Source: Streptomyces sp. NBC_00525 (GTDB lineage Bacteria; Actinomycetota; Actinomycetes; Streptomycetales; Streptomycetaceae). From it: a stretch of DNA of 64,000 nt. The DNA is taken from positions 62,001 to 126,000 of the forward strand of contig NZ_CP107834.1 in assembly GCF_036346595.1 (NCBI RefSeq). The letters are read 5' to 3'. The translations under genes and the position numbers were made by a program. The notes under the pieces are model-generated. The model saw nothing but the letters and a program-made list of their open reading frames with translations. It made no database searches and was not told the origin of the DNA. Positions 8,794 to 18,092 of the stretch are shown here, piece after piece; positions within the stretch are counted from its first letter, which is position 1, and each line of letters opens with the position of its first letter.

Positions 8794-10884
8794 GTGGAAC
8801 AGGTCCGCGTGATGGTCAACGGTTCTGCTCCGCCCGCTCGGCTGGCCGACCGCCTGCGCGCGGCGCGCACGTATGCCTTCGTGGGGCGTGAGAGCGAGTT
8901 GGCGCTCTTCCGGAGATCGCTGGACGCCGCGCCGGGAGATCCCGGTACCGCATCGGTGCTTTTCCTGCACGGTCAAGGCGGCATCGGCAAGTCGACCATG
9001 CTCCAGCGCTTCGAGGACGAAGCCGTCGCCGCCGGCCGGTTCGTGGTGCACGTCAAGGCGCGTTCCCTGGTTCCCTCCCCGAAAACTCTGGAGGAGGCCG
9101 CCGCCGTCCTGGCCCAGGACCGCGCCCTGCTCCTGGTGGACGACTTCGAACGCTGCCAGGGCTTGGAGGAGTGGTTCCACCAGCGCTTCCTTCCGCAGTT
9201 GCCGCTGGGCACCCTGGTCTGTGTCGCGGGTCGCCGGCCCCCCGGAGTGCGCTGGCGCACCGATCCGGGCTGGCGAGGGGCGCTGTCCGTCCTGAAACTC
9301 GACGACCTGCCACCCGCCTCGGCCGTCGAACTTCTGCGTTCGGAAGGCGTACCGGCCGAACTGTACGACCCGATTCTCGCGTTCGCCGGTGGCAATCCGA
9401 TCGCACTCAGGCTCTCCGCCGAGGTCGCCACGCACGACCCCCGGCACACCATGGTGTGGCGGCCGGACCGCGATGTGATCGGCGCCCTGTTGCGTCATCT
9501 CGTGGGCGAGGTGCCGTCTCCCGACCACCGCCGGGCCCTGGAGGTGTGCGCCCACACCTTCGCCACCACCGAGGAACTGCTGGCCATGGCCCTGCCGGAC
9601 GCCGACACCAGACAGATATTCGATTGGTTGCGGCAGCAGCCGTACATAGATCCGTGTGTGGTCGGCGTGTTTCCGCACGACGTGGTGCGGGAGGCCCTCG
9701 ACAGTGATCTGCGCTGGCGCGACCCCGGCGGTTATGCGGAGCTGCACCAGCGGGTGCGCGCCCATGTGATCGACCGGGCCCGCACCGCCACCGGGGCGGA
9801 TACCGTCCCGGCCGTCCTGGCCTTCACACACCTGCACCGGTCCAACGGATTCGTCTCGCGCTACCTGACCTGGCAGGGCACCGGCGCCGTGTACGAGGAC
9901 TCCTACCGCGCCGAGGACCACGACCGGCTCGTGGAGCTGGCCCGCCGCGCGGAGGGGGACGAGTCGGCGGCGGTGGCCGCGTTCTGGCTGACCGAGCGGC
10001 CGGAGGCGTTCCGCGTGCTGCGCAGCTCCGACACCGACCGGCCGGCCGCGTTCAGCCTGTGGCTGGAGCTCGACACGCCGGACGACCGGCATCTGGCCGC
10101 GGACCCGGTGATCGCCGCGTGCTGGCAGCACTCCCGAGCCACCGCCCAGTTGCGCGGCGGCGAGCACCTGGCGGTGGCCCGCTTCCTGGTCCACCCGGAC
10201 GGCCACCAGCGGCCGTCTCCCGTCATGGACCTCATGCTGCACCGCGTCTTCGCCGAATTCCTGCGCGCCGAGCGGCTCGCGTGGTCGTACATCGTTCTCT
10301 CCGACGCCGATCTCTGGCGGCCGTTCTTCTCATACATCGACCAGCGGGCCATCGATCCGTCCCCGTCGCTCGACGGCCGCCCGCACACGCTCTTCGCGCA
10401 CGACTGGCGGGCTGTATCCGTCGAACGCTGGCTCAGCATCAGCGGGCGGCTCGAACTCAGCGGTCCCGACCCCCGGTCCGGCCGGCGTTTCGCCGCGCCG
10501 GTCGGTGAACTGACCGTGCTGACACGCGAGGAGTTCGACGAAGCGGTGAGGGAGGCGTTCCGGAACCTGCACCGTGCCGCGGAACTCTCCGCGAACGCTC
10601 TGTCCCGTAGCCGTCTCATGGCGAACGCACCCGGCGCCGACGCCGTCACCCGGCTCCGCGGCGTCCTCACCGCCGCCGTGGATTCCCTGCGGGATGCCCC
10701 TGAGACGGAGCTGTCGCACCGCGTTCTCCAGGTGACGTATCTCGACACGCGACGCAGTCAGGAGGCGGCGGCGGCCCGGCTGGGCGTCCCGTACGGGACC
10801 TACCGCCGTCGGCTCCAGACCGCGCTGTCCGAGGTGACCGAGCATCTGTGGAAGCGCGAACTGTACGGTCCGGGCCAGGCCTGA
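8794..10884 (+). CDS. STAND-type ATPase with C-terminal HTH
   Basis: This 696-residue protein has a P-loop NTPase at residues 28-230, with Walker A LHGQGGIGKST (Lys66) and Walker B LLLVDDFER near 113-120. A winged-helix-like region follows (SPDHRRALEVCAHTFATTEELL near 240), then a long helical sensor-like region. The C-terminus (650-690: SQEAAAARLGVPYGTYRRRLQTAL) resembles a sigma-region-4 or LuxR-type HTH. This layout is that of signal-transduction ATPases that may bind DNA. The ligand is unknown. The start may be GTG 8794, GTG 8809 or ATG 8812. A Rid gene follows after 147 bases. Confidence 0.75.
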   Translation: MEQVRVMVNGSAPPARLADRLRAARTYAFVGRESELALFRRSLDAAPGDPGTASVLFLHGQGGIGKSTMLQRFEDEAVAAGRFVVHVKARSLVPSPKTLEEAAAVLAQDRALLLVDDFERCQGLEEWFHQRFLPQLPLGTLVCVAGRRPPGVRWRTDPGWRGALSVLKLDDLPPASAVELLRSEGVPAELYDPILAFAGGNPIALRLSAEVATHDPRHTMVWRPDRDVIGALLRHLVGEVPSPDHRRALEVCAHTFATTEELLAMALPDADTRQIFDWLRQQPYIDPCVVGVFPHDVVREALDSDLRWRDPGGYAELHQRVRAHVIDRARTATGADTVPAVLAFTHLHRSNGFVSRYLTWQGTGAVYEDSYRAEDHDRLVELARRAEGDESAAVAAFWLTERPEAFRVLRSSDTDRPAAFSLWLELDTPDDRHLAADPVIAACWQHSRATAQLRGGEHLAVARFLVHPDGHQRPSPVMDLMLHRVFAEFLRAERLAWSYIVLSDADLWRPFFSYIDQRAIDPSPSLDGRPHTLFAHDWRAVSVERWLSISGRLELSGPDPRSGRRFAAPVGELTVLTREEFDEAVREAFRNLHRAAELSANALSRSRLMANAPGADAVTRLRGVLTAAVDSLRDAPETELSHRVLQVTYLDTRRSQEAAAARLGVPYGTYRRRLQTALSEVTEHLWKRELYGPGQA

Positions 10885-11031
10885 CCCGGAATCGGGCGTA
10901 CGGGTGAGCAGCGTTGAGCAGGACGTGATCTGGCACTGAGCAGCACGGTCGGAAGAGGCTGAACTCCGGGGTACACACCGGTGGTACGGCTGGGATGCCG
11001 GCCCCTGCCCCGTGGACAGACGGAGGGAACC

Positions 11032-11439
11032 ATGACGGAGAACAAGGCCAGGACGTTCGGCTTCGGGATGCCGTGGGAATCGCAGTACGGATACAGCCAG
11101 GCGGTCCGTGCGGGGGACACGCTCTACATCTCGGGGCAGGTCTCCCATGACGAGGACGGCACGTTCATCGGTGCGGGCGACTTCGGGCTGCAGGTGAAGA
11201 CCACGCTGGCCAACCTGGACCGGGTGCTCGATCACTTCGGTGCCACCCGGAACCAGATCGTGGAGACCACCGTGCTGGTCAGCGACCTGCGGGCGAACTT
11301 CGACACCGCCGCGCGGCTGCACGCCGCCTACATGGGGGACTGGCGGCCGACCAGCACGGTCATGGAGGTGACCGCTCTGGCCCTGCCCGACCAGCTCGTC
11401 GAGATCGGCGCCCTCGTACGCCTGGACCTGCCGAAGTAG
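11032..11439 (+). CDS. Rid family (YjgF/YER057c/UK114) protein
   Basis: This 135-residue single-domain protein of the chorismate-mutase-like Rid fold is cytoplasmic and likely trimeric. Some members hydrolyse reactive enamine/imine intermediates formed by PLP enzymes. Family features include YSQAVRAGDTLYISGQVSHD, the helix LDRVLDHFGATRNQIVETTVLVSDL and the C-terminal strand PDQLVEIGALVRLDLPK. The substrate-binding Arg usual for RidA (in the GxxRxC region) is not evident, so it may belong to a Rid subgroup without imine deaminase activity. ATG 11032 follows GGAGGGAACC. A strong terminator lies just downstream. Confidence 0.85.
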   Translation: MTENKARTFGFGMPWESQYGYSQAVRAGDTLYISGQVSHDEDGTFIGAGDFGLQVKTTLANLDRVLDHFGATRNQIVETTVLVSDLRANFDTAARLHAAYMGDWRPTSTVMEVTALALPDQLVEIGALVRLDLPK

Positions 11440-11460
11440 CCACCGGCAGGGACACGTCTT

Positions 11461-11487
11461 GCGCCCACCCCGTCGCGGGGTGGGCGC
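11461..11487 (+). terminator. Intrinsic terminator after the Rid gene
   Basis: A perfect 12-bp GC stem pairs 11461-11472 (GCGCCCACCCCG) with 11476-11487, with a TCG loop. There is no U-run, as is common in actinomycetes. It separates the Rid gene from the exonuclease gene. Confidence 0.8.
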
Positions 11488-11551
11488 AGGACGTTTCGGC
11501 GCACCGTAATTGAAGTGCCGGAGCCGCGTGAGCATCACTACCCTTGGCCCC

Positions 11552-12166
11552 ATGCGCCTCACATCGTCCCTGCTGAACGTCATCGATGTGGAGGCCACCT
11601 GCTGGGACGGGCAGCCGCCGCCCGGCTCTGTGAACGAGATCATCGAGATCGGTCTCACCGTCGTGGACGTGTCGGCCGAGCGCCGTGTGTCCCGGCATCG
11701 TGTTCTGGTCCGCCCCGTCCGGTCGAGGGTGAGCGAATTCTGCACCGAACTGACCGGACTGACGCAGGCCGAGGTGGAACGGGGCGTCTCCTTCGCCGAA
11801 GCGTGCCGAATCCTCGTCGGGGAGTTCGAGGCCGGTGAGCGTCCCTGGGCGAGTTGGGGCGAGTACGACCGCCGGCAATTCGCTCGGCAGAGTCAGGCGG
11901 ACGGGGTGGCCTTCCCGTTCGGCTATCCGACCGAGCGCACCCACACCAATGCCAAGGCCGTGTTCACCGCGGCCTACGGGCTGCGCAAGAAGCCCGGCAT
12001 GGATCAGGCTCTGCGCATAGCCGGACTGCCGCTCGAAGGACGCCATCACCGCGGAGAGGACGACGCGTGGAACATCGCCGCCCTCGTCCTCGACCTGTTG
12101 GGCCGCGGGGCGTGGCCGGGAGCGGGGTCGCGTCTCGTCATCGGGGACAACAGCGCACCTGGGTGA
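11552..12166 (+). CDS. DEDDh 3'-5' exonuclease family protein
   Basis: This 204-residue RNase-T/DnaQ-type exonuclease domain removes nucleotides from 3' ends. Exo I is LNVIDVEATCW with Asp and Glu. Exo II is ASWGEYDRRQF with Asp. Exo III is HRGEDDAWNIAAL with His and Asp. The length and the 'DVEATCW' form resemble the KapD/ERI-1-like subgroup rather than the DNA polymerase III epsilon subunit. ATG 11552 begins shortly after a likely start region; no strong Shine-Dalgarno is seen, so initiation may be leaderless or weak. The true substrate (RNA or DNA) is not shown. Confidence 0.85.
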   Translation: MRLTSSLLNVIDVEATCWDGQPPPGSVNEIIEIGLTVVDVSAERRVSRHRVLVRPVRSRVSEFCTELTGLTQAEVERGVSFAEACRILVGEFEAGERPWASWGEYDRRQFARQSQADGVAFPFGYPTERTHTNAKAVFTAAYGLRKKPGMDQALRIAGLPLEGRHHRGEDDAWNIAALVLDLLGRGAWPGAGSRLVIGDNSAPG

Positions 12167-12216
12167 GAACCCGAACAGCGTGTCAGCGGATGCGGTGCCG
12201 CGTACGGGAGACCAGC

Positions 12217-13023
12217 ATGAGCGGCATGGGCGAACAACACGCTGAACCGCGGCCGGGGCCGGGGCCGGACCGTGTGGGCCAGGAACGAGAGGCATCGCGG
12301 CTGGTCGAACAGGCGCGGACCGCGGTGGCGTCCGAGGGCTGGTACCTCATGGAACCGGACGCTGTCGCCGGGTGTCTGGGGATCGGGGTCGGGGAGTTCG
12401 GCTGTCTGGCCTCGCACTGGGAAGAGCTCGCGGTCGACCCGTACGCGGCCGAGCGGGGGACGCGGCGCATGCGCCGCTACGGCAGCTACGAGTTGTCCGC
12501 GAACGGAACCGTCCGGGCGAAGGGGCATGAGACGTTCGTGCAGCCGCAGAACAGCAATCCCCTCTACGTCGACCGGGCCCGCCGCTTCGAACCGCTCACC
12601 GAGAAGTTCTGCGCCGAACCCGCGCTGGACGCGCTGATCCGGCTGCTCGGGCAGGTGGCCCGCGGCCTGGACGGCACACCGGAATGGGAGGTCAAGGTGC
12701 ACCCCTTCCGGGTCGCCGCACAGACCAGCGGCGACGGCGAGCCGGCCCCCGAGGGCAGGCACAAGGACGGCGTCACCCTGGTCAGCTCACTGCTCATCGG
12801 CCGCGAGAACGTCGACGGCGGCCGGAGCACCCTGTACGGGCCGAACGGCAAGGAGACGGCAGCCGTCACTCTCAGCGCGCCGGGCAGTTTGCTGCTGAGC
12901 GACGACCGGGCCACCTGGCACGATGTCTCCCCCATCCGCCCCCTGGACCCGGCCCGGCCCGCCCACCGCGACGTACTGGTCACCACGCTCCTCGCACAAC
13001 ACCCCCAGCCGGCCGGCCGCTGA
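12217..13023 (+). CDS. 2-oxoglutarate-Fe(II) dioxygenase family protein
   Basis: This 268-residue protein resembles the 2OG-Fe_Oxy_2 family, which includes amino acid hydroxylases such as L-isoleucine 4-hydroxylase. The iron facial triad can be read as EGRHKDGVTLVSS (HxD) and ATWHDVSP (His). A following basic residue in AHRDVLVTTLL is suited to bind 2-oxoglutarate. The first 35 residues are low-complexity and probably disordered. ATG 12217 follows GGGAG at 6 bases. It starts 50 bases after the exonuclease gene and may share its transcript. The substrate is unknown. Confidence 0.75.
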   Translation: MSGMGEQHAEPRPGPGPDRVGQEREASRLVEQARTAVASEGWYLMEPDAVAGCLGIGVGEFGCLASHWEELAVDPYAAERGTRRMRRYGSYELSANGTVRAKGHETFVQPQNSNPLYVDRARRFEPLTEKFCAEPALDALIRLLGQVARGLDGTPEWEVKVHPFRVAAQTSGDGEPAPEGRHKDGVTLVSSLLIGRENVDGGRSTLYGPNGKETAAVTLSAPGSLLLSDDRATWHDVSPIRPLDPARPAHRDVLVTTLLAQHPQPAGR

Positions 13024-13119
13024 CCACACAGGGGCACGGCGACGCGGGATCTGCGCGATACCTCCCGGCTGTCCGCTCGTTGGTCATCGGACCGTGCCGA
13101 GAGACAGGAATGAGCGGTA

Positions 13120-13425
13120 ATGGCCATCCAGATCACCGAGGACTGCATCAATTGCGGTGCCTGCGAGCCCGAGTGCCCGAACGAGGCGATCAAGGAGGGT
13201 GACGAGATCTATGTGATCAACCCCGATACCTGCTCGGAGTGCGTGGGTCTCTTCGACGAGATCCCGTGCCAGGCCGTGTGCCCGGTCGATTGCTGTCTGC
13301 CGGACCCCGACAGGGTGGAGACCGAGGACGTCCTGCTCGGCCGGACCCTGCGACTGCACCCCGACGACACCGCGCTCCGGAACAGGGCAGCCGCCAACGA
13401 CTACCCCAGCCGTTTCCGGAAGTGA
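13120..13425 (+). CDS. 4Fe-4S dicluster ferredoxin (YfhL-like)
   Basis: This 101-residue soluble electron carrier has two cluster motifs. The first is CINCGACEPECP (CxxCxxCxxxCP). The second is CSECVGLFDEIPCQAVCPVDCC, in which the Cys spacing is expanded between the first pair and the third Cys, as in YfhL/Alvin-type 2[4Fe-4S] ferredoxins. A 40-residue C-terminal tail follows. The partner reductase is not adjacent; the upstream 2OG oxygenase uses its own co-substrate and need not depend on it. No terminator is visible between the ferredoxin and the convergent MFS gene. Confidence 0.9.
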   Translation: MAIQITEDCINCGACEPECPNEAIKEGDEIYVINPDTCSECVGLFDEIPCQAVCPVDCCLPDPDRVETEDVLLGRTLRLHPDDTALRNRAAANDYPSRFRK

Positions 13426-13555
13426 CCTGTCATCGACGATGGGAGACAAGCAGGAGAAGCTCCTGGCGAACGCGGGTGATCTTGGCCGAGGACCCGTCTA
13501 CCAGGAGCTTCATGGATCCGCACAGTTGGCATCCTCCGACACCTCACCGCGGCAG

Positions 13556-14821
13556 TCAGTTTGGAAAAGGATCAGTGTGTGACGCTTTTTCGATTCGAAG
13601 CCCTCGAAAATAGAGCGCGGCAAACAGTGACAATGCCACGGCGACGACACATGACGTCATAGCAGCAATACTTCCGAGTCGTTCAACGAACATTCCCGAA
13701 CTAAGAGGTGCCGCAGACGCGGAAGCCGTGGCCAGTAGCACGACAACGCTTATCACACGTCCTTGAAGGTGATTCGGGGTCGTAACCGCGAGGCGACCGA
13801 ACAGGGCTGCGTTGATGGCAGGAGCAAGGAACAGGCCGAGAGCCAGCGGCAACACCATCAAAAAGCGGCCGACCGATAGCGCACTCACCACCATGAGAAC
13901 AAAGAGAGTAGATACCGTCGCCAGCAGCAGCGGATAAAAAGTAACACGCCCCTGAATCCATGGCGCGGAGAGCGCACCCAGCAATCCACCAACCGCAATC
14001 ACGCCTTGCGCCATCCCAAGCACGGCCGGGGTGTACCCGCTTTCCGTCAGGGCCAATGTCACGGAGAACTGTGCCGACACGAGGGCGAAGTTGATTGGTG
14101 TGGCCGTAAACAGGACGCCGCGAAGAAATGGGCTGCTTACTACATACTTGAGCCCCTCTAGAATGTCTCTCACCAGCGAACCCTTCGGCCTCCCCTCACG
14201 CGGCTGCTGCAGAGGGCGACGGATTCTGGAGATCAAGGTGAACGACACTATATATGTGAGCGCATCGAACAAAAACGGTATCGCGCGGCCAATACTATAA
14301 AGAAGGCCACCGAGCGAGGGGCCTGCAAGAGATGCAGCGTACGTGCGGGCCTCATTCTTGGCAAAAGCTTCGGAGACTCTCTCGGGCCCGACCAGTTGAC
14401 TGACGGCTGCGGCCTCACCAGGCACGAACATTACATCCAGGACCGCCACACACCCGGAAATCATGAAAATCACAGGAACCGATGCGTGATCGACCAGAAC
14501 TAATCCTCCCAACGCCATAAAGAGAACCACTCGACCAGCATCACATCCCAGCATCAGAGTTCTGCGATTCCAGCGATCTGCCAAAGCGCCTGCCGGCAGT
14601 TGAAGGACTGCCCGTATAACAGCCTGCATGCTTCCGACTGCTCCCGCAAGGACAGCCGAACCATGTATCGATAGAATCAGCAACGGAAAAGCGAGGATCG
14701 AGACAGTGGATCCCAACTCCGACGCAGCCTGGCTAGTCCACAGAAGCGAAAAATCGCGATTCTTCCGTAATGGCTCTGAATTTTTATCGGATTTTTCTAG
14801 ATTTACTTTGCCGGCGCCCAT
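13556..14821 (-). CDS. MFS exporter (macrolide-efflux-like, 12 TM)
   Basis: This 421-residue integral membrane transporter has the MFS_3 or enterobactin/macrolide exporter layout. There are about 12 hydrophobic segments, the loop 2-3 motif GALADRWNRRTLMLGCD and a DRXGRR-like basic stretch. It likely exports a drug or metabolite by proton antiport. Codon use differs from its surroundings: AT-ending codons and A/T runs are frequent, which suggests horizontal acquisition. It lies 46 bases after the ArsR-like regulator on the same strand, so the two probably form a regulator-pump operon. Confidence 0.85.
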   Translation of the reverse strand: MGAGKVNLEKSDKNSEPLRKNRDFSLLWTSQAASELGSTVSILAFPLLILSIHGSAVLAGAVGSMQAVIRAVLQLPAGALADRWNRRTLMLGCDAGRVVLFMALGGLVLVDHASVPVIFMISGCVAVLDVMFVPGEAAAVSQLVGPERVSEAFAKNEARTYAASLAGPSLGGLLYSIGRAIPFLFDALTYIVSFTLISRIRRPLQQPREGRPKGSLVRDILEGLKYVVSSPFLRGVLFTATPINFALVSAQFSVTLALTESGYTPAVLGMAQGVIAVGGLLGALSAPWIQGRVTFYPLLLATVSTLFVLMVVSALSVGRFLMVLPLALGLFLAPAINAALFGRLAVTTPNHLQGRVISVVVLLATASASAAPLSSGMFVERLGSIAAMTSCVVAVALSLFAALYFRGLRIEKASHTDPFPN

Positions 14822-14867
14822 TCCGCCTCTCCTGTCAATAATGCGAAAAACCCATTCCGACTCACGG

Positions 14868-15464
14868 CTATGCAGGAGAATCGGGAGAATTGAATGGATG
14901 CGTCAAAATTGTCACCTCTACCGGAGACGCATCGGACGGCCTGGACTCCGGATTCCCGAGACGGTCACGGAATCGACTGACCAGATCCTCAATCTCTCGC
15001 TGCAGGGAAACCATCTCGCTCGGTGACACCCACCACACCGTATGAGACGCGCTGCCAGCACTTTGCCAACTCTCCGGATAACTGGACTTACCACGACTAA
15101 AATCGTGATGCCGTTGAAGTTGTCGCTGCAGAGACATTTCCCCCAGAGCACTCACAGCGGCATTGGTTTCTGTATCGTTCGAGGTTTCCTCGACTGTCCA
15201 CCCCCGGCGAGTAACGCGCCACGGACGCGAACGGCCAGGCCCCTTTCCCGCCTCTTCCACGAAGCCATATTTGGCCAGTTGTCGCAGATGGAAAGAGCAT
15301 GTGGTAGCGCTTTCGCCGATCAGCTTCCCAGCCTGTGTAGCGGTGAGTGCGCCATGCACAGTGAGAACTTCGATCAAGGCCAACCTCACAGCATGCGAGA
15401 GGGCCCTCATGGAGGAGGGGTCGGTCAGGCGGCCCGGCGGAGACGGGTGATCATCGGTTGACAT
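14868..15464 (-). CDS. ArsR-like winged-helix regulator
   Basis: In this 198-residue protein the N-terminal wHTH is clear: MRALSHAVRLALIEVLTVHGALTATQAGKLIGESATTCSFHLRQLAKYGFVEEAGKG (residues 19-75), with the recognition helix near SATTCSFHLRQL. The C-terminal 110 residues lack Cys or His metal motifs, so it may sense an organic ligand. It is likely to control the downstream MFS exporter. The same relatively low GC as that exporter supports joint transfer. Confidence 0.85.
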   Translation of the reverse strand: MSTDDHPSPPGRLTDPSSMRALSHAVRLALIEVLTVHGALTATQAGKLIGESATTCSFHLRQLAKYGFVEEAGKGPGRSRPWRVTRRGWTVEETSNDTETNAAVSALGEMSLQRQLQRHHDFSRGKSSYPESWQSAGSASHTVWWVSPSEMVSLQREIEDLVSRFRDRLGNPESRPSDASPVEVTILTHPFNSPDSPA

Positions 15465-15957
15465 GCAATAAGAGTCTTCTATCGAGAGAGTTCTGTCAAT
15501 GGTCGCCTTCCGTCCTCCCTCTGAGCTGGCCAGATGTGTGAGGACGACTCAGGCAAGGCTGCTGATCCGGTTGGTCGAGCTGTGCCCATCTGCGCAGGAG
15601 CCCCCGGGATCCGAAGGCGGCGAAGGCCTGCCCGACGAATGCCCGGACCTTCGCGTGGGGCCCGCGCGCCGCTTGCCGGCTTCCCGAGAGGAGCTCCCGG
15701 CTCCCCCGTACGGGGTGCGGACCGTGACGGCGCCGGGGCCAGCGCTTGACGCCGATCTCGAAGCGGACGCCGACGACTGCGTGTTCACCGCCTTGTGAAC
15801 GTCGTGAACGGCGCCGGACGTACCTGGTGCGAGAAGCCAAACCTCTTCTTCGTCTGCCAGTCGGGCCCGGTCTCCTGCATGTCTACCCTTGATGGGCCGG
15901 CAGACGCTTTTAACAAGACCGAAATCGACTAGCCGCCGAGGATCCTGTCATGCCGAC
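15465..15957. other. Gap without a supported gene
   Basis: A 99-codon frame on + (15499-15798) has mixed third-position bias and matches nothing I recognise. No hairpin or repeat stands out. The left edge holds the ArsR-like promoter (region around 15470-15490, AT-rich), and the right edge is the 3' side of the Imm1-like gene. Confidence 0.4.
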
Positions 15958-16473
15958 TTAGCGGTCTTCCCCTTCGCCCCTCTGCAGACCGCCGGTGAAA
16001 TCTCCCTTGGCCCACAGAATCTGCTGCGGCCGAAACCCTGTTCCTGCAAGAAAGTATGCTTCCACTACGGAGCGAACAACCGAGAGAGGCAGAGCACTGA
16101 AGCGGTCGAAATAGCTCGGACACCATGGATCGCATACAACCTGTGGGTCCACTTCCGGGGGCCTGGGGTTGAAGGATACCCAGACATTTTCCGCCACATC
16201 CTCACCGAATTCTTTGAGGATCAGGTAAAAAGTATCTCCGTCGCAATACCAGAGGACTGCCCCGTAGCCAGATTCGCGGTCAATTCCGATCGTCAGAACA
16301 TTGCCTGGCGCCTCTTCATTTTTGATCTGATCATCCACTACCTGAAAGGTAGTAGCCACCCCGGGAACACTATTCGGGCCCTCAAGAAAAATTTCGTCGA
16401 GGTACGATTTGAGCTCGTCTTCAGTTTCCAAGCGCCAAGGCTGCTCGTCCTTGAATACCTTGAGTGCCGCCAT
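15958..16473 (-). CDS. Imm1-like immunity protein
   Basis: This 171-residue acidic cytoplasmic protein is Imm1-like: an N-terminal TEDELKSYLDEIF helix, a central GNVLTIGIDRESGYGAVLWYCDGDTFYLIL strand pair and a C-terminal LPLSVVRSVVEAYFLAGTGFRPQQILWAKG. These fit the Imm1 family that neutralises deaminase or nuclease toxins of polymorphic systems. ATG 16473 follows AAGGTG. Upstream in-frame starts exist but give a low-quality Arg/Gly-rich tail. GC content is lower than in neighbours. No cognate toxin lies next to it; it may be an orphan immunity gene. Confidence 0.65.
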   Translation of the reverse strand: MAALKVFKDEQPWRLETEDELKSYLDEIFLEGPNSVPGVATTFQVVDDQIKNEEAPGNVLTIGIDRESGYGAVLWYCDGDTFYLILKEFGEDVAENVWVSFNPRPPEVDPQVVCDPWCPSYFDRFSALPLSVVRSVVEAYFLAGTGFRPQQILWAKGDFTGGLQRGEGEDR

Positions 16474-16549
16474 TTCACCTTCCGGTCGTAGAAATTCGCC
16501 GATCCTCCACCTGCCCCCCCCAGAGGCGGACAGCGCCCGTCCGTTCCGG

Positions 16550-17875
16550 CTATCCCCAGCGGCTGGCAGCCCGGAGCTCTGCGAGGGAAGGCATGCCGTC
16601 CATCGCCTCGTCCGCGCGCCCATGACGGACAAGAAGCGCCGCCGACTCCCACGCGTCCGTGTCAGGATCTACCCGAAGCAGGTCCAGGGCTTCCTCGACA
16701 CGTCCCGTCTCCTCGAGAATCCACGCGGTGCTGGACGCCATTCCGTAGAAGCCCGTCGGGAGGGTCCGGGCATAGGCGAGGGCTTCCTCGTAGCAGCCTG
16801 CCTCGCCCAGTAGCCACATCCGGTTGGAATGGAACCAGTGGGAGTGCTCCTCGACGTATGCGGCGTCGCGCTCGTCAAGAAGCCCGAGGGCGATGTCGTA
16901 GCGCCCGGCCTCGGCAAGGAGGTGGATGACGTTCTCCAGGAGACACGCGTCGTGATAGTCGAATGTGGGTCGCCCTACCTCGACCGCGTCCTCGACCCGG
17001 CCCTGGCGTCTCAGAAGGTCGATCAGGGGCCAGCGGAAACAGATTCCCTCATCGGTTTCGATATGGCGTCGCAGGATGGTTTCGGCCTCGCCGGCCCGGC
17101 CGTGTTCTTCGAGGGCTTTGGCGTAGTACGGCAGGACGACGTGGGCGTGCTCTCCGGTGCTCAGGTCCCGCAGTTCCTCCATCCGGTCGTTGCGCCGCAG
17201 CAGTGCGGCATAGGCCTCCAGTGTGTTCTGGGCCAGATAGCGACCGGCAGCGATGTCACTGCCGAGCGCCCGGACAGCGTCATCGACCCGGCCGACGCGC
17301 TCCAGGACCTGGGCCTGAAGCTCCTGCGCGTTGCTGGCGTCGAAATTCCAGCGCTTCTCACCGCAGGCACTGCGCGCGATCTCCACCCTGGGCGCAAGCA
17401 GCTCCAGAACCCACTCGTCGCGGTCCTGTCTCTCGGTGAGTTCGACCAGCGCGGTCAGTATCCAGCCCCTGTCCAGGTGGGGCATCAGGACACGTATCGC
17501 CTCGTCCACCCGCCCAGCTTTCACCAGGAGCTCAGCGAAGTTGTGGCACGTGTGCTCGGATACCGGTCCTGCCTCGTCCGGACGGGCCCAGTCCAGTGCC
17601 TGCTCAACCCGGCCCGCGCTCAGCAAGGTGTCGGCCGCCGCCCAGCGCGCCGGCTCCCAGCCAGTCTGAACATACGGCTCCAAAACCCCCAAGGCCCTTT
17701 CAAACTCCCCCACCCTGCACAGTTCGTGTGCAGCCGCCCTCGCGCACGACCAGGCTCCCCGTGAAGCCGCGCGCACCAACTGCTCCACATGCCCGCGCTC
17801 CACGAGCAAATCGACCAGAACGGGCGGGTACCCACCCAGGCCCCTTGACTGCCACTCAAGATCATCAATGTTCAC
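16550..17875 (-). CDS. TPR-like repeat protein A (paralogue of 18185-19555)
   Basis: This 441-residue all-helical protein is built of about 34-residue repeats such as AGRVDEAIRVLMPHLDRGW, EHGRAGEAETILRRHIE, QGRVEDAVEVGRP and TGRVEEALDLLRVDPD, with the A-G-R-x-x-E-A core of TPR/SEL1-like units. It probably acts as a protein-interaction scaffold. GTG 17875 is chosen because the product then starts VNIDDLEWQSR, matching the paralogue start VDATDLDYRAR. A longer upstream extension is Arg/Pro-rich and unlikely. The two genes are tandem on the same strand, about 310 bases apart. Confidence 0.75.
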   Translation of the reverse strand: MNIDDLEWQSRGLGGYPPVLVDLLVERGHVEQLVRAASRGAWSCARAAAHELCRVGEFERALGVLEPYVQTGWEPARWAAADTLLSAGRVEQALDWARPDEAGPVSEHTCHNFAELLVKAGRVDEAIRVLMPHLDRGWILTALVELTERQDRDEWVLELLAPRVEIARSACGEKRWNFDASNAQELQAQVLERVGRVDDAVRALGSDIAAGRYLAQNTLEAYAALLRRNDRMEELRDLSTGEHAHVVLPYYAKALEEHGRAGEAETILRRHIETDEGICFRWPLIDLLRRQGRVEDAVEVGRPTFDYHDACLLENVIHLLAEAGRYDIALGLLDERDAAYVEEHSHWFHSNRMWLLGEAGCYEEALAYARTLPTGFYGMASSTAWILEETGRVEEALDLLRVDPDTDAWESAALLVRHGRADEAMDGMPSLAELRAASRWG

Positions 17876-18092
17876 GTGCCGAGCGTACGACTGACCACCG
17901 ACATCGCAGCGGCACGGAGCCGGCTCACGCGGCCGCGCACCCACCTGAGCCCGACCTGCGGTCCCGCCCCAGGGGCTCGTTGTTCTTGGCGGATGACGGA
18001 TGCGAAGGTTCGGCCGGGGCCGATGATGTGGACGGACCAGGCCCAGCGAATGATCCGCTATGCCGGCGTTTCGGTGTGCGCATGCACCAAGG

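Noticed and set aside
12564..13193. Ser/Arg-rich minus frame opposite the 2OG oxygenase and ferredoxin
   Set aside because: Antisense to two genes with clear iron-binding and cluster motifs.
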